The notes under the pieces were generated by a model. It had not been told where the DNA came from and ran no database searches. It saw only the letters and a list, made by a program, of their open reading frames with translations. This document shows positions 8,629-18,152 of a stretch of 64,000 bases of DNA, one piece after another. How positions within the stretch are numbered: position 1 is the first letter of the stretch; every line of letters begins with the position of its first letter. The stretch is from Litoreibacter albidus (lineage in GTDB: Bacteria; Pseudomonadota; Alphaproteobacteria; Rhodobacterales; Rhodobacteraceae): NCBI RefSeq assembly GCF_900107015.1, contig NZ_FNOI01000002.1, positions 310,001 to 374,000 of the forward strand. Reading direction: 5' to 3'. The translations under genes and the position numbers were made by a program.

Positions 8629-10014
8629 ATGACGAACGACACTTGGGGGCAAGCGCGTGAAACGCTGCAAACTACTATTGGTAAGAACAACTACCAAACT
8701 TGGATTGAACCACTAACTTTCATTTCTTGCGACGGTGGCGTCGCTGAATTTGGTGTGCAAACCAGCTTTCAGGGGGACTGGGTCTCTCGCAACTTCGGCG
8801 ACGAAATTCTTCGCCAGTTTGACAAGCTTGGTGAATCCGTTGACCGCCTGAAGTTCTCGGTTCAGAGCAATCGCCCGGTGAAAACTGCAGCACCTGCCAC
8901 GACCACCATCTCGAAGTCCGGACAAACCGCTGCGCCAAAACCTGTTCAGGCCGCAACGCCGTCCGACGATCCCGTGATTGGCGCCCCTCTCGACAAGCGC
9001 TTTACGTTTGACCGTTTCGTTGTCGGGAAACCCAACGAACTGGCGCATGCCGCCTCACGCCGCGTCGCCGAAGGTGGTCCGGTCAGCTTCAACCCTCTGT
9101 TCCTCTACGGCGGTGTTGGCCTTGGTAAAACCCACCTGATGCACGCTATCGCTTGGGAGCTACAGACCCGCTCTCCCGAACTCAAAGTTGTCTACTTGTC
9201 CGCAGAACAGTTCATGTACCGCTTCATCCAAGCGCTGCGCGACCGTCAAATGATGGACTTCAAAAGCCTGTTTCGCTCGGTCGACGTGCTCATGGTGGAT
9301 GACGTCCAGTTCATCGCTGGCAAAGACAGCACGCAAGATGAATTCTTCCACACGTTTAACGCGCTGATTGATCAGCAAAAGCAGATCATCATCTCCGCAG
9401 ATCGCGCACCTGGCGAGATCGACGGCTTGGAAGAACGCATTCGGTCGCGGCTGCAGTGGGGGCTGGTCGTGGATTTGCACCCAACCGACTACGAACTGCG
9501 CCTTGGCATCTTACAGCAAAAGGTCGAGCAGTACCGCGCGCAGTATCAGGAGCTGAAAATCACTGATGGCGTGCTGGAATTCTTGGCGCACCGCATTTCC
9601 AACAACGTGCGTGTCCTAGAGGGTGCGTTGACACGACTGTTCGCGCTGGCCTCACTGGTTGGCCGCGAGATCACGCTGGAGATGGCCCAAGAAAGCCTCG
9701 CCGACATTCTGCGCCAGTCCGACCGCAAGGTGACGATGGACGAAATCATGCGCAAAACCTGCGACTACTACAACGTGCGCATGTCCGACCTGCTGTCGCC
9801 AAAACGGTCACGGAACATTGCGCGCCCCCGTCAGATGGCCATGTGGTTGGCAAAATTGCTGACCCAACGCTCCTACCCTGAAATCGGGAAGCGTTTCGGC
9901 AACCGCGATCACACCACGGTCATCCACGCGGTTCGCAAAATTGACGAGCTAAAAGCGCAAGACAGTCAGGTTGCCGAGGATGCGGAGCTACTTCGTCGCA
10001 TGCTCGAAGCCTAA
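8629..10014 (+). CDS. dnaA: Chromosomal replication initiator DnaA
   Basis: DnaA binds DnaA boxes at oriC and opens the duplex. The 461-residue protein shows domain I (WGQARETLQTTIGKNNYQTW), a Pro/Ala/Thr linker at about 85-115, and the AAA+ domain with Walker A GGVGLGKTHL at 161-170 and Walker B VLMVDDVQFI. The C-terminal DNA-binding domain carries the signature FGNRDHTTVIHAVRKI. dnaN and recF follow in order. The gap before the rhodanese gene and the gap before dnaN do not show an obvious DnaA-box cluster, so the origin need not be here. Confidence 0.99.
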   Translation: MTNDTWGQARETLQTTIGKNNYQTWIEPLTFISCDGGVAEFGVQTSFQGDWVSRNFGDEILRQFDKLGESVDRLKFSVQSNRPVKTAAPATTTISKSGQTAAPKPVQAATPSDDPVIGAPLDKRFTFDRFVVGKPNELAHAASRRVAEGGPVSFNPLFLYGGVGLGKTHLMHAIAWELQTRSPELKVVYLSAEQFMYRFIQALRDRQMMDFKSLFRSVDVLMVDDVQFIAGKDSTQDEFFHTFNALIDQQKQIIISADRAPGEIDGLEERIRSRLQWGLVVDLHPTDYELRLGILQQKVEQYRAQYQELKITDGVLEFLAHRISNNVRVLEGALTRLFALASLVGREITLEMAQESLADILRQSDRKVTMDEIMRKTCDYYNVRMSDLLSPKRSRNIARPRQMAMWLAKLLTQRSYPEIGKRFGNRDHTTVIHAVRKIDELKAQDSQVAEDAELLRRMLEA

Positions 10015-10122
10015 TTGCCTTGACGATCCCGCGATAAAAGCGGACTTTTCAACAAAATGTTTGCATAAGCGGGCGGAGAGGATACCTTCTCCGCCCCAGC
10101 TATCTTCCAAAGAGGGACGGAT

Positions 10123-11241
10123 ATGAAAATCAGTGTCGAGCGCAGCGCCCTGCTCAAGGCTGTGAGCCAAGCTCAATCAGTTGTCGAGCGCCGTAACACC
10201 ATCCCTATTCTGGCCAACGTCCTGATCGAAGCCGAAGGTAACGATGTGACGTTCCGCGCGACCGACCTTGATATCGAAGTTGTCGACAAAGCCCCCGCGC
10301 AAGTTGAACGCGCCGGTGCAACCACGGTATCCGCGACCACCTTGCATGAAATTGTGCGCAAGCTGCCTGATGGCGCGCTCGTTTCTCTTACGGACGACGG
10401 GGCGACAGGGCGGTTGACCGTAGAAGCCGGCCGCTCGAACTTCTCCTTGGCGACACTGCCAAAAGAAGACTTCCCCGTTATGGCGACGTCCGAATACCAG
10501 TCGAACTTCTCCGCACCAGCCCCGATGTTGCGCCGCTTGTTCGACAAGTCCAAATTCGCGATCTCGACCGAAGAAACACGGTATTATCTGAACGGCGTCT
10601 ACATGCACATCTCTGACGCTGACGGCGGCAAGGTGTTGCGCTGCGTCGCGACCGACGGGCACCGTTTGGCCCGCATTGACGCCGACTTGCCGGACGGCGC
10701 CTCAGATATGCCCGGCGTCATTGTGCCACGCAAAACAGTGGCAGAGCTTCGCAAACTGCTTGAAGACGACGACATGCAAATCGCGGTGTCCGTTTCCGAG
10801 ACCAAAATTCGCTTTGCGACCCCCGCTATCACGCTGACATCCAAGGTCATTGACGGCACATTCCCAGATTACACGCGCGTTATCCCGCAGGGAAACACGC
10901 GCAAGTTGGAGGTGGACGCCACAGAGTTTGCAAAAGCCGTGGACCGTGTGGCGACCGTTTCGTCCGAAAGGTCGCGCGCCGTTAAGCTGTCGCTAAGCGA
11001 GGATCGTTTGGTCCTGTCCGTCAATGCCCCCGACAGCGGTGCTGCGGAGGAAGAGCTCGCCGTTGCCTATAGCGACGAGGCGCTGGAGATCGGCTTCAAC
11101 GCCAAGTACTTGTTAGAGATCGCAGGCCAAGTCGACCGTGAGAACGCTGTTTTCATGTTTAACTCAGCGGGCGACCCAACCTTGATGCGTGAAGGCAATG
11201 ACCAATCTGCGGTCTACGTCGTGATGCCGATGCGCGTTTAA
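10123..11241 (+). CDS. dnaN: DNA polymerase III subunit beta (sliding clamp)
   Basis: The beta clamp encircles DNA and tethers polymerase III and repair proteins. The 372-residue length is standard. It begins MKISVERSALLKAVSQAQSVVERRNTIPIL, the conserved first-domain start, includes CVATDGHRLA in the second domain, and ends VMPMRV, matching the usual C-terminal protein-binding cleft residues (MPMR). It is separated from dnaA by 108 bases and from recF by 9 bases, suggesting that dnaN-recF are co-transcribed. Confidence 0.99.
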   Translation: MKISVERSALLKAVSQAQSVVERRNTIPILANVLIEAEGNDVTFRATDLDIEVVDKAPAQVERAGATTVSATTLHEIVRKLPDGALVSLTDDGATGRLTVEAGRSNFSLATLPKEDFPVMATSEYQSNFSAPAPMLRRLFDKSKFAISTEETRYYLNGVYMHISDADGGKVLRCVATDGHRLARIDADLPDGASDMPGVIVPRKTVAELRKLLEDDDMQIAVSVSETKIRFATPAITLTSKVIDGTFPDYTRVIPQGNTRKLEVDATEFAKAVDRVATVSSERSRAVKLSLSEDRLVLSVNAPDSGAAEEELAVAYSDEALEIGFNAKYLLEIAGQVDRENAVFMFNSAGDPTLMREGNDQSAVYVVMPMRV

Positions 11242-11250
11242 CCCGCGCTC

Positions 11251-12357
11251 ATGGCGGGACTGTACCTTTCCGCGCTAGCTTTATCCCATTTCAGGTCCCA
11301 CCGCAGGGTGGAGCTGCAGCTTGACGATCGACCAGTAGCGATTTTCGGCTCCAATGGCGCTGGAAAAACCAACATCCTAGAGGCGATTTCGATGCTCTCT
11401 CCAGGCCGTGGCTTACGCCGCGCCAAGGCCGATGAAATCGCCCGCGCACCAGAAGCCGTGGGCTGGAAGGTATCAGCGCTTCTGCACAGCCTTGGCCAAA
11501 CCCACGAGTTGGAAACCCGCGCGGAGGCTGGTGGGAACCGGACAGTCAGCATTGATGAGAAAACCGCGCCCCAAGTTGCTTTGGGACGCATCGCACGTGT
11601 CGTGTGGCTGATCCCGGCGATGGATCGTTTGTGGCTTGAGGGTGCGGAAGGGCGTCGCCGCTTTCTGGACCGCATCACCCTAAGCTTTGAGCCTAAACAT
11701 GCCGAAGCATCCGTTACCTATGAAAAGGCGATGCGAGAGCGTAACCGCTTGCTCAAGGACATGGTCCGCGACCCAATGTGGTACGGGGCTCTAGAAACCC
11801 AAATGGCCGATGCAGGCGCACAGATCATCGCCAACAGGGCGAACGCATTGGCTCGGTTGCAATCCGCCATGCAAAACGCCCAGACGTCGTTCCCCACCGC
11901 CGACCTATCCATTGAGGCCCCAGATGACGGCGATTTTCTTGACAGCGCCGAGGCGTTGCTCGCCGCCTTCCAAGCCTCCAGATCGACAGACCTACGCGCG
12001 GGCAGAACGCTTGTCGGCCCTCACCGTGTCGATCTGAAAGCCATTTACACAGCGAAGAACATCGAAGCAAAGCAGTGCTCTACGGGGGAACAGAAAGCGT
12101 TACTGCTCTCCCTCATCTTGGCAAATGCGCGGGCGCTATCCGAAGACTTTGGTGCCGCTCCAATCATACTCTTGGACGAGGTTGCGGCCCACCTGGACGC
12201 CGATCGTCGCGCGGCGCTTTATGATGAGATCTGTGCGCTCAAGGCACAGGCGTGGATGACCGGAACCGGCGCGGAGTTGTTCGCTGAGCTTGCCGACCGT
12301 GCGCAGCACCTTGAAGTATCGGACGATAACGGCGCCTCCAAAGTAACCTTTCAGTAA
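11251..12357 (+). CDS. recF: DNA replication and repair protein RecF
   Basis: RecF is an SMC-like ATPase that loads RecA at gaps with RecOR. The 368-residue protein has the N-terminal LSHFRSHRRVELQ motif, Walker A IFGSNGAGKTNILEAIS, the ABC-type signature region STGEQKALLLSLILANA, and Walker B PIILLDEVAAHLD. It starts nine bases after dnaN. The end lies 24 bases before an unrelated LysE-family exporter gene that is inserted between recF and gyrB. Confidence 0.97.
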   Translation: MAGLYLSALALSHFRSHRRVELQLDDRPVAIFGSNGAGKTNILEAISMLSPGRGLRRAKADEIARAPEAVGWKVSALLHSLGQTHELETRAEAGGNRTVSIDEKTAPQVALGRIARVVWLIPAMDRLWLEGAEGRRRFLDRITLSFEPKHAEASVTYEKAMRERNRLLKDMVRDPMWYGALETQMADAGAQIIANRANALARLQSAMQNAQTSFPTADLSIEAPDDGDFLDSAEALLAAFQASRSTDLRAGRTLVGPHRVDLKAIYTAKNIEAKQCSTGEQKALLLSLILANARALSEDFGAAPIILLDEVAAHLDADRRAALYDEICALKAQAWMTGTGAELFAELADRAQHLEVSDDNGASKVTFQ

Positions 12358-12381
12358 CCTTCGCTAAAGTGGGCTGACCAG

Positions 12382-13002
12382 ATGACAATCACACCAGTTG
12401 AACTTCTATTCTACGCGGGCGGGTTGTTCGTCCTATTCCTGACCCCGGGCCCTGTGTGGGTCGCACTTCTGGCTCGCTCTATGTCTGGCGGCTTTCACGC
12501 GGCGTGGCCGCTGGCGCTTGGCGTGGTGGTCGGGGATGTGATCTGGCCACTTATTGCGATCCTTGGGGTGACGTGGATCGTTGATCAAGCCGGCTGGTTT
12601 ATGGATGCCCTGCGGTGGGTCGCAGTCGCAATGTTTCTGGTAATGGGGGTGCTTTTGATCCGGAACGCGGACGCGAAATTACCCGAAAACTCCGCCCTTA
12701 CGCGTCCTGGCATGTGGGCAGGTTTCGTGGCGGGGCTTATCGTCATCATCTCCAACCCGAAGGCCGTTCTGTTCTACATGGGGGTGCTGCCGGGCTTCTT
12801 CGACTTAACCAAAGTGACGCCTTGGGACATCGCTGCAATCTGCGGCTTAAGCTTTCTGGTTCCCCTTATCGGCAATCTTATACTCGCCGTCTCGGTAGAT
12901 CGCGTCAGAGGCGTGCTGAAGTCACCAAGCGCGCTTAAGCGGATGAATACCATCGCGGGTTGGCTCTTGATTGGCGTCGCGGCAGTCATCGCAGTGAGCT
13001 GA
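12382..13002 (+). CDS. LysE/RhtB-family amino-acid exporter
   Basis: This 206-residue membrane protein fits the LysE/RhtB efflux family, which exports amino acids or derivatives. It opens with a hydrophobic segment ending FLTPGPVWVALLARSMSGGF, the family hallmark (TPGP near the end of TM1). Further hydrophobic segments follow, with GLIVIISNPKAVLFYMGVLPGF carrying the conserved NPK motif. About six membrane segments can be counted. It sits between recF and gyrB in the same direction. The substrate is unknown. Confidence 0.9.
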   Translation: MTITPVELLFYAGGLFVLFLTPGPVWVALLARSMSGGFHAAWPLALGVVVGDVIWPLIAILGVTWIVDQAGWFMDALRWVAVAMFLVMGVLLIRNADAKLPENSALTRPGMWAGFVAGLIVIISNPKAVLFYMGVLPGFFDLTKVTPWDIAAICGLSFLVPLIGNLILAVSVDRVRGVLKSPSALKRMNTIAGWLLIGVAAVIAVS

Positions 13003-13089
13003 TTTGAATGCTATATCGCAGCCACTTTCCCACGGTAGTGGATCCCCGCGCATAGTGCTGTGCCGACCACGATATCTTGCGTCAATCGC

Positions 13090-13118
13090 GTGACATCCCC
13101 CAGCAAAAAGCCTATATT
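13090..13118 (+). promoter_or_regulatory. Sigma-70-type promoter candidate for gyrB
   Basis: GTGACA (13090-13095) and TATATT (13113-13118) are separated by 17 bases and lie 28 bases upstream of the gyrB start codon. Both hexamers match the consensus well and the position is right for a short leader. Assigned by eye only. Confidence 0.55.
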
Positions 13119-13145
13119 TGGCCCAACTTAAGCGGGAAATAACTC

Positions 13146-15560
13146 ATGTCCGAAGAGCAAGAAAAACAAGCCGAATACGGCGCAGATTCCATCAAAGTTC
13201 TCAAAGGCTTAGAAGCCGTTCGAAAGCGCCCTGGAATGTACATCGGGGATACCGATGACGGCTCCGGCTTGCACCACATGGTTTATGAGGTCGTGGACAA
13301 CGGAATTGACGAAGCGTTAGCCGGACATGCAGACGCCGTTAACGTAAAAATTCATGCCGATGGTTCCGTTTCGGTCAGTGACAACGGGCGCGGCATCCCT
13401 GTCGGCATTCACGAAGAAGAAGGCGTGTCCGCAGCCGAAGTGATCATGACCCAACTGCACGCTGGTGGTAAATTCGACAGCAACTCCTACAAGGTCTCAG
13501 GCGGCCTGCACGGCGTTGGGGTTTCCGTGGTTAACGCGCTGTCCAACTGGCTGGAGCTACGCATCTGGCGCGAGGGCAAGGAACACATCGCAAGGTTTGA
13601 GCACGGCGACACGGTCAAGCACCTTGAAGTCGTCGGTCCGACGGACCGCACGGGCACCGAGGTCCGCTTCATGGCCTCCTTGGAGACATTCTCCAACCGT
13701 GATTACGTGTTCGAGACACTGGAGAAGCGCCTGCGTGAGCTTGCCTTCCTGAACTCCGGCGTGCGCATCATCTTGGAAGACGAACGCCCCGCAGAAGCCC
13801 TGCGCACGGAGCTGTTTTACGAAGGTGGCGTCAAAGAGTTTGTCAAATACCTCGACCGCTCCAAATCCTCGGTGATGGCAGAGCCGATCTACGTGGTCGG
13901 CGAGAAGGACGACATCGGCGTCGAAGTCGCCATGTGGTGGAATGACAGCTACAACGAAATGGTGCTGCCGTTTACCAACAACATTCCGCAGCGCGATGGC
14001 GGCACTCACATGGCGGGCTTCCGTGGCGCGCTGACGCGCACGATCAACGCCTATGCGCAAAGCTCCGGCATCGCGAAAAAAGAAAAAGTGACCTTCACGG
14101 GCGACGACGCACGCGAAGGGCTGACTTGCGTTCTGTCCGTCAAAGTCCCTGATCCGAAGTTCTCCTCCCAGACTAAAGACAAGCTGGTGTCCTCCGAGGT
14201 CCGCCCAGCCGTTGAGGGGTTGATGAACGAGAAGTTGGCGGAATGGTTCGAGGAGAACCCGAACGAGGCGCGGGTGATCGTTTCCAAAATCGTCGAGGCT
14301 GCTCAGGCACGCGAGGCAGCACGCAAAGCGCGCGAGCTTACCCGACGTAAAAACCCGATGGACATGAACTTTTTGTCTTCAAAGCTAAAAGACTGCTCCG
14401 ACAAAGATCCGTCAAAAACCGAAGTATTTTTGGTGGAGGGGGACTCGGCTGGTGGTTCCGCACAGACGGGGCGCGACCGCCAAACACAAGCAATCCTGCC
14501 GCTGAAGGGTAAAATCCTCAACGTGGAACGAGCCCGCTTTGATCGTATGTTGGGCAGCCAGGAAATCGGCAACATGGTGATGGCGCTCGGCACCGGAATC
14601 GGCCGGGACGAATTCGACATCTCCAAGCTGCGCTACCACAAGATCGTCATCATGACTGATGCTGACGTCGACGGCGCGCACATCCGCACATTGCTGCTGA
14701 CCTTCTTCTACCGCCAGATGCCGGAGCTGATTGAGCAAGGGCACCTCTACATCGCGCAACCCCCGCTCTATAAAGTGGCACGCGGGCGCTCCGAAGTTTA
14801 CCTGAAGGATCAGGCTTCAATGGAGGATTACCTCATTGAGCAGGGTGTCGAAGGTGCTGTTCTGAAGCTGGATTCCGGCGAGGAAATCACCGGCATGGAC
14901 CTGCGCCGCGTCATTGAGGAAGCCCGCACCGTACGCCGCATTTTGCAGGCTTTCCCCACGCATTATCCGCAACACATTCTGGAACAATCAGCCATCGCCG
15001 GTGCGTTCATGGCGGGCCAAGTCGACCAAGACCTGCAAGGCGTTGCAAACACAGTCGCTGAACGTCTGGACCTCATCGCCCTTGAGTATGAAAAAGGCTG
15101 GCAGGGCCGGCCCACGCAGGACAAAGGCATCCGTCTCTGGCGTGTCCTGCGCGGCGTGGACGAGGTCCGTATTCTTGATGGTGGCGTTCTGCGCTCCGGA
15201 GAGGCGCGTCGCCTAGGTCAACTCACCACTAGCCTACAAGACACCTACGCCAAGCCCGCAAAACTGGTTCGCAAGGACCGCGAGCAACCCGTCTTCGGCC
15301 CGATTGATCTGCTGCAATCCATCTTGGAAGAAGGCGAAAAAGGGCTGTCCCTGCAACGCTACAAAGGTCTGGGCGAGATGAACCCCGACCAGCTGTGGGA
15401 AACGACCCTAGACCCAGATGCCCGCACCTTGTTGCAGGTCAAGATCGAGGACATCGCTGAGGCTGACGACATCTTCACCAAGTTGATGGGTGACGTGGTA
15501 GAGCCACGCCGCGACTTCATCCAAACGAACGCGTTGAGCGTTGAGAATTTGGACTTCTAG
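13146..15560 (+). CDS. gyrB: DNA gyrase subunit B
   Basis: GyrB is the ATPase subunit of gyrase, which introduces negative supercoils. The 804-residue length is normal. The GHKL ATPase motifs are EVVDNGIDEALAGHAD, VSDNGRGIPVGIH and GGLHGVGVSVVNALS. The TOPRIM domain carries VFLVEGDSAGGSA and IVIMTDADVDGAHIRTLLL. The C-terminus contains QRYKGLGEMNPDQLWETT. A good -35/-10 pair lies directly upstream, so it probably has its own promoter. Its end faces the convergent phosphatase gene. Confidence 0.99.
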   Translation: MSEEQEKQAEYGADSIKVLKGLEAVRKRPGMYIGDTDDGSGLHHMVYEVVDNGIDEALAGHADAVNVKIHADGSVSVSDNGRGIPVGIHEEEGVSAAEVIMTQLHAGGKFDSNSYKVSGGLHGVGVSVVNALSNWLELRIWREGKEHIARFEHGDTVKHLEVVGPTDRTGTEVRFMASLETFSNRDYVFETLEKRLRELAFLNSGVRIILEDERPAEALRTELFYEGGVKEFVKYLDRSKSSVMAEPIYVVGEKDDIGVEVAMWWNDSYNEMVLPFTNNIPQRDGGTHMAGFRGALTRTINAYAQSSGIAKKEKVTFTGDDAREGLTCVLSVKVPDPKFSSQTKDKLVSSEVRPAVEGLMNEKLAEWFEENPNEARVIVSKIVEAAQAREAARKARELTRRKNPMDMNFLSSKLKDCSDKDPSKTEVFLVEGDSAGGSAQTGRDRQTQAILPLKGKILNVERARFDRMLGSQEIGNMVMALGTGIGRDEFDISKLRYHKIVIMTDADVDGAHIRTLLLTFFYRQMPELIEQGHLYIAQPPLYKVARGRSEVYLKDQASMEDYLIEQGVEGAVLKLDSGEEITGMDLRRVIEEARTVRRILQAFPTHYPQHILEQSAIAGAFMAGQVDQDLQGVANTVAERLDLIALEYEKGWQGRPTQDKGIRLWRVLRGVDEVRILDGGVLRSGEARRLGQLTTSLQDTYAKPAKLVRKDREQPVFGPIDLLQSILEEGEKGLSLQRYKGLGEMNPDQLWETTLDPDARTLLQVKIEDIAEADDIFTKLMGDVVEPRRDFIQTNALSVENLDF

Positions 15561-15594
15561 GGTCATTCCAGAAAAGTCTTCAGGTTAAAAACCT

Positions 15595-15623
15595 CGTTAG
15601 GGTTGCTCTAGGCTGCCCTAACG
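15595..15623. terminator. Inverted repeat between convergent gyrB and App1-type gene
   Basis: CGTTAGGG (15595-15602) and CCCTAACG (15616-15623) form a perfect 8-bp stem with a 13-base loop in the convergent gap. The right arm overlaps the stop codon of the leftward gene. There is no T run, so a role as bidirectional terminator is only a possibility. Confidence 0.4.
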
Positions 15624-16649
15624 GACTGTCGCAGTGCTATCGGGCGTCGCGAACAGGTCGGGCCGCGCCTTAATCAGTCGCTCCTGAAAACCGTCAAAAG
15701 ATGGCGCAGCGAAAGCGAGCCTTTTAGTGGCAAGCAACTGATCTAAATCAGTTAAATCAACCGCATCCATCCCTGGCCCCGGCGCGCGCAAACCTACTGC
15801 TGCGATACGGTCACCGTGACGTTCGATTGCGGCATGGTAGATTTTCGCGTCATGCTGGCCGGTGTCTCCCAACAAGATCGCAGGCAAATCAGGATAGGCG
15901 TTCAAGATGTGGTCGATGCTCGCGCCTTTGTGGTCTCCATGCCCCTCAGTGATGAATTGGGTGTCGCTTAGACCGAGATCGCGAAGGAACATCGGCCCCG
16001 CGATCAGACCAGTATTCGCGAATACCCGTTGCAAGAAGCCATGCATGTTCCAAGGTGAGGAGCTAACATAGAACACCGGATTGCGACCGCCCGCGGACAA
16101 CCACGTCGTCAGCGAAATCGCGTCTGTGTAGGCATGTCGCGTCTTGGTGTTTCCGGTGAATGTAGTGAATAGATTGCGAAGCAGAGAATAGGCACCGGTC
16201 TCTATCATCGTGTCATCAATATCTGAAATGACGATGAACCTTGCATCTGCGCGCGGCGCAAACACGGGGCACGGGACCGCTTCAGCCCGCCCCTCGACGT
16301 GCACATATTCGGTACTCCACCCCTCGCGCTCATCAGCAGGTAGCACCAATGTGAAGTAGCCCTCCTCATCGGTTTGCGCCTTCGTGGCGTCAGAGCACAC
16401 CGTCACATCCGCAACTTCATTGGTAAAAAACAGGTCAAGCATCCGGCGAAAGTTGCCCCATCTGGATTGACCATCCGCCACGTCGTAACTGCGCAAACTG
16501 CCAAGGACTCGCCCCCGCACAATGACATGCTGCTGGGTTGCATAGCCTATGTAGGGGTCGATTTCTCGTCCGCTGGTCGGCCTGTGAAACACACGGTCAA
16601 AACCGCGTTCGGCGATAAGGGCAATCTTGTGCAATACACGTTTAATCAA
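15618..16649 (-). CDS. App1-type phosphatase domain protein (DUF2183)
   Basis: This 343-residue protein contains the DUF2183/App1 phosphatidate-phosphatase-like domain of the HAD superfamily. The catalytic DxDxT motif is in ARFIVISDIDDTMIETGAYS near the middle. VFYVSSSPWNMHGFLQRVF and LPAILLGDTGQHDAKIYHA correspond to the later HAD motifs, the latter with the paired acidic residues. The N-terminal ~130 residues resemble a beta-rich accessory region. Yeast App1 dephosphorylates phosphatidic acid; the bacterial substrate is not known. It is convergent with gyrB and appears to be a single-gene unit. Confidence 0.85.
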   Translation of the reverse strand: MIKRVLHKIALIAERGFDRVFHRPTSGREIDPYIGYATQQHVIVRGRVLGSLRSYDVADGQSRWGNFRRMLDLFFTNEVADVTVCSDATKAQTDEEGYFTLVLPADEREGWSTEYVHVEGRAEAVPCPVFAPRADARFIVISDIDDTMIETGAYSLLRNLFTTFTGNTKTRHAYTDAISLTTWLSAGGRNPVFYVSSSPWNMHGFLQRVFANTGLIAGPMFLRDLGLSDTQFITEGHGDHKGASIDHILNAYPDLPAILLGDTGQHDAKIYHAAIERHGDRIAAVGLRAPGPGMDAVDLTDLDQLLATKRLAFAAPSFDGFQERLIKARPDLFATPDSTATVR

Positions 16650-16727
16650 TGTCGTCTCCTAAGATTCACCTAACCAAACGCGGGGGCTACGGATATTGCT
16701 CCCGAATTTTTACAATTCCTTTGAAGC

Positions 16728-18152
16728 TTACTCCGCAACCAAAGCCTTTGCCTCTGCCAAATCGCGCATCAGAACGTCACGGGCCGTTGACTGTGCAGCA
16801 GTGTCAGGCAGGCGCAAAATATACGCCGGATGATACGTGATCAAAACTGGCACCCCGTCGCGCCCTGCTTCGACCTTGCCGCGACGCCCGCTTATCGGAC
16901 CCTTCCGCCCCGTCAGCGCCATCGCAGCCGTGGCACCGAGCGCGACTACGAGCTTCGGTTGAACGCGCAAAAGCTCCGTATCAAGCCAGAGGCGGCAATG
17001 CTCGACCTCATCGCTGGCAGGCGTCTGGTGAATACGCCTTTTGCCGCGCACGACGTGTTTGAAATGCTTCACCGCGTTGGTCAGGTATACGCGGTCCCGT
17101 TCCAATCCCACATGCTGCATAGCCTGCCCCAGCACCTGACCGGCAGGCCCTATGAACGGCCTGCCGTGCAGGTCTTCAATGTCCCCCGGCTGCTCCCCAA
17201 CGATCATCAACGCGGCCTTGTCCGGCCCACATCCCGCAACAACCTGCGTCGCCTGTGCGTGCAGCGGACAGCGCTGGCACGACGCCAGTGCAGCGGCAAA
17301 ACCGCTCTGCGGCCCATCCCAATGCGCCCCACGTGTGGCTGCACTCTGCACCTTGGCTGCGCGTACTGGCGGCAAGGTTGGTGCGGCTTCCGCCATAGCG
17401 CGTGCCCGTGCGGGGGCCTCGGCGATCAGCCTTGGGATCGCGGCCGCCTCTGGAAGATTTTTCCAGTACTTCTTCGGCATCTCGGACGTCATCGCGTTTA
17501 CCTTCAACCGAGCTGGATTGAAGATGTTGCAGAAATACGTGGTCCAAAGGTCTTCGTGAGCATCTTCGCGCAAATCCGGCTTCGGCAAGTCCACTGCGAA
17601 CCGCAACACGCCGCCCTCAAAAATCGCCGTGACGTCTGGCGTCACAATTCGCCAATCCATATCCGCAAAGCGCTTGACGAAGAACGTTGCTGTTGGCTCC
17701 ATGGTGTGATGCGTCGGCTCGAACCACGCGGCAAAACTGCGGCGCTCCGCTTCAGGATCTCCAATCTCGCGAAACCGAACAAACGCCTTCATTTTATGCT
17801 GACATCGGTAGACCGCCTTCTCCATAGCACGCAGCGATTGCACCAATGGGTCCGCGCGATCCTGCATCAACCCGCGTTCGCGTTGCAGCCGGTACAGGCA
17901 GCTATAAAGCCGATCAAACCGGTCCGCATCAGTATGCCACACGACAGCCCGCGCCAAAGACACAAATGATTTGGGCACGCTCAGGCGGCTGTCGTCCACA
18001 ACGGGTGGCGCAGAAACCTCATCAAATAAACCGCCTGCCGCGCCTTGGCCGAACGTCACATCACGCGGCGACATTCCCGCCGCGAGACAAGCGCGCGCCG
18101 CATCGCGCCAAGCGGTGTCCACTCCCAGCCGAGGCAGTACAATCCGCTTCAT
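16728..18152 (-). CDS. UdgX uracil-DNA cross-linking protein fused to an N-terminal DUF4130 domain
   Basis: This 474-residue fusion joins two families. Residues about 1-240 match the DUF4130 / 'putative DNA metabolism protein' family. Residues about 285-474 form a UdgX-type uracil-DNA glycosylase: GEQPGDIEDLHGRPFIGPAG at about 319-338, the UdgX-specific loop KRRIHQ at 371-376, and ITYHPAYILRLPD near 438. In characterised UdgX the histidine of KRRIHQ (here His375) covalently traps the abasic sugar after uracil removal. Cysteines C292, C295, C308 and C386 are candidates for the family's 4Fe-4S cluster. The start overlaps the stop of the upstream radical-SAM gene by one base (TAATG), indicating coupled translation. 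Confidence 0.9.
   Translation of the reverse strand: MKRIVLPRLGVDTAWRDAARACLAAGMSPRDVTFGQGAAGGLFDEVSAPPVVDDSRLSVPKSFVSLARAVVWHTDADRFDRLYSCLYRLQRERGLMQDRADPLVQSLRAMEKAVYRCQHKMKAFVRFREIGDPEAERRSFAAWFEPTHHTMEPTATFFVKRFADMDWRIVTPDVTAIFEGGVLRFAVDLPKPDLREDAHEDLWTTYFCNIFNPARLKVNAMTSEMPKKYWKNLPEAAAIPRLIAEAPARARAMAEAAPTLPPVRAAKVQSAATRGAHWDGPQSGFAAALASCQRCPLHAQATQVVAGCGPDKAALMIVGEQPGDIEDLHGRPFIGPAGQVLGQAMQHVGLERDRVYLTNAVKHFKHVVRGKRRIHQTPASDEVEHCRLWLDTELLRVQPKLVVALGATAAMALTGRKGPISGRRGKVEAGRDGVPVLITYHPAYILRLPDTAAQSTARDVLMRDLAEAKALVAE

Noticed and set aside
8013-10122. Chromosomal origin next to dnaA
   Set aside because: I looked for clustered DnaA boxes (TTATCCACA-like) and AT-rich unwinding stretches in the gaps before the rhodanese gene, dnaA and dnaN and saw none. 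In many alphaproteobacteria the origin is not beside dnaA.
10015-10122. Promoter for dnaN starting at TTGACG (10020)
   Set aside because: No acceptable -10 hexamer was found at 16-18 bases spacing, so nothing is claimed.
16830-17969. 379-residue open frame on the plus strand
   Set aside because: It is the shadow of the UdgX/DUF4130 fusion gene; rich in Arg, His and Pro with no recognisable domain.
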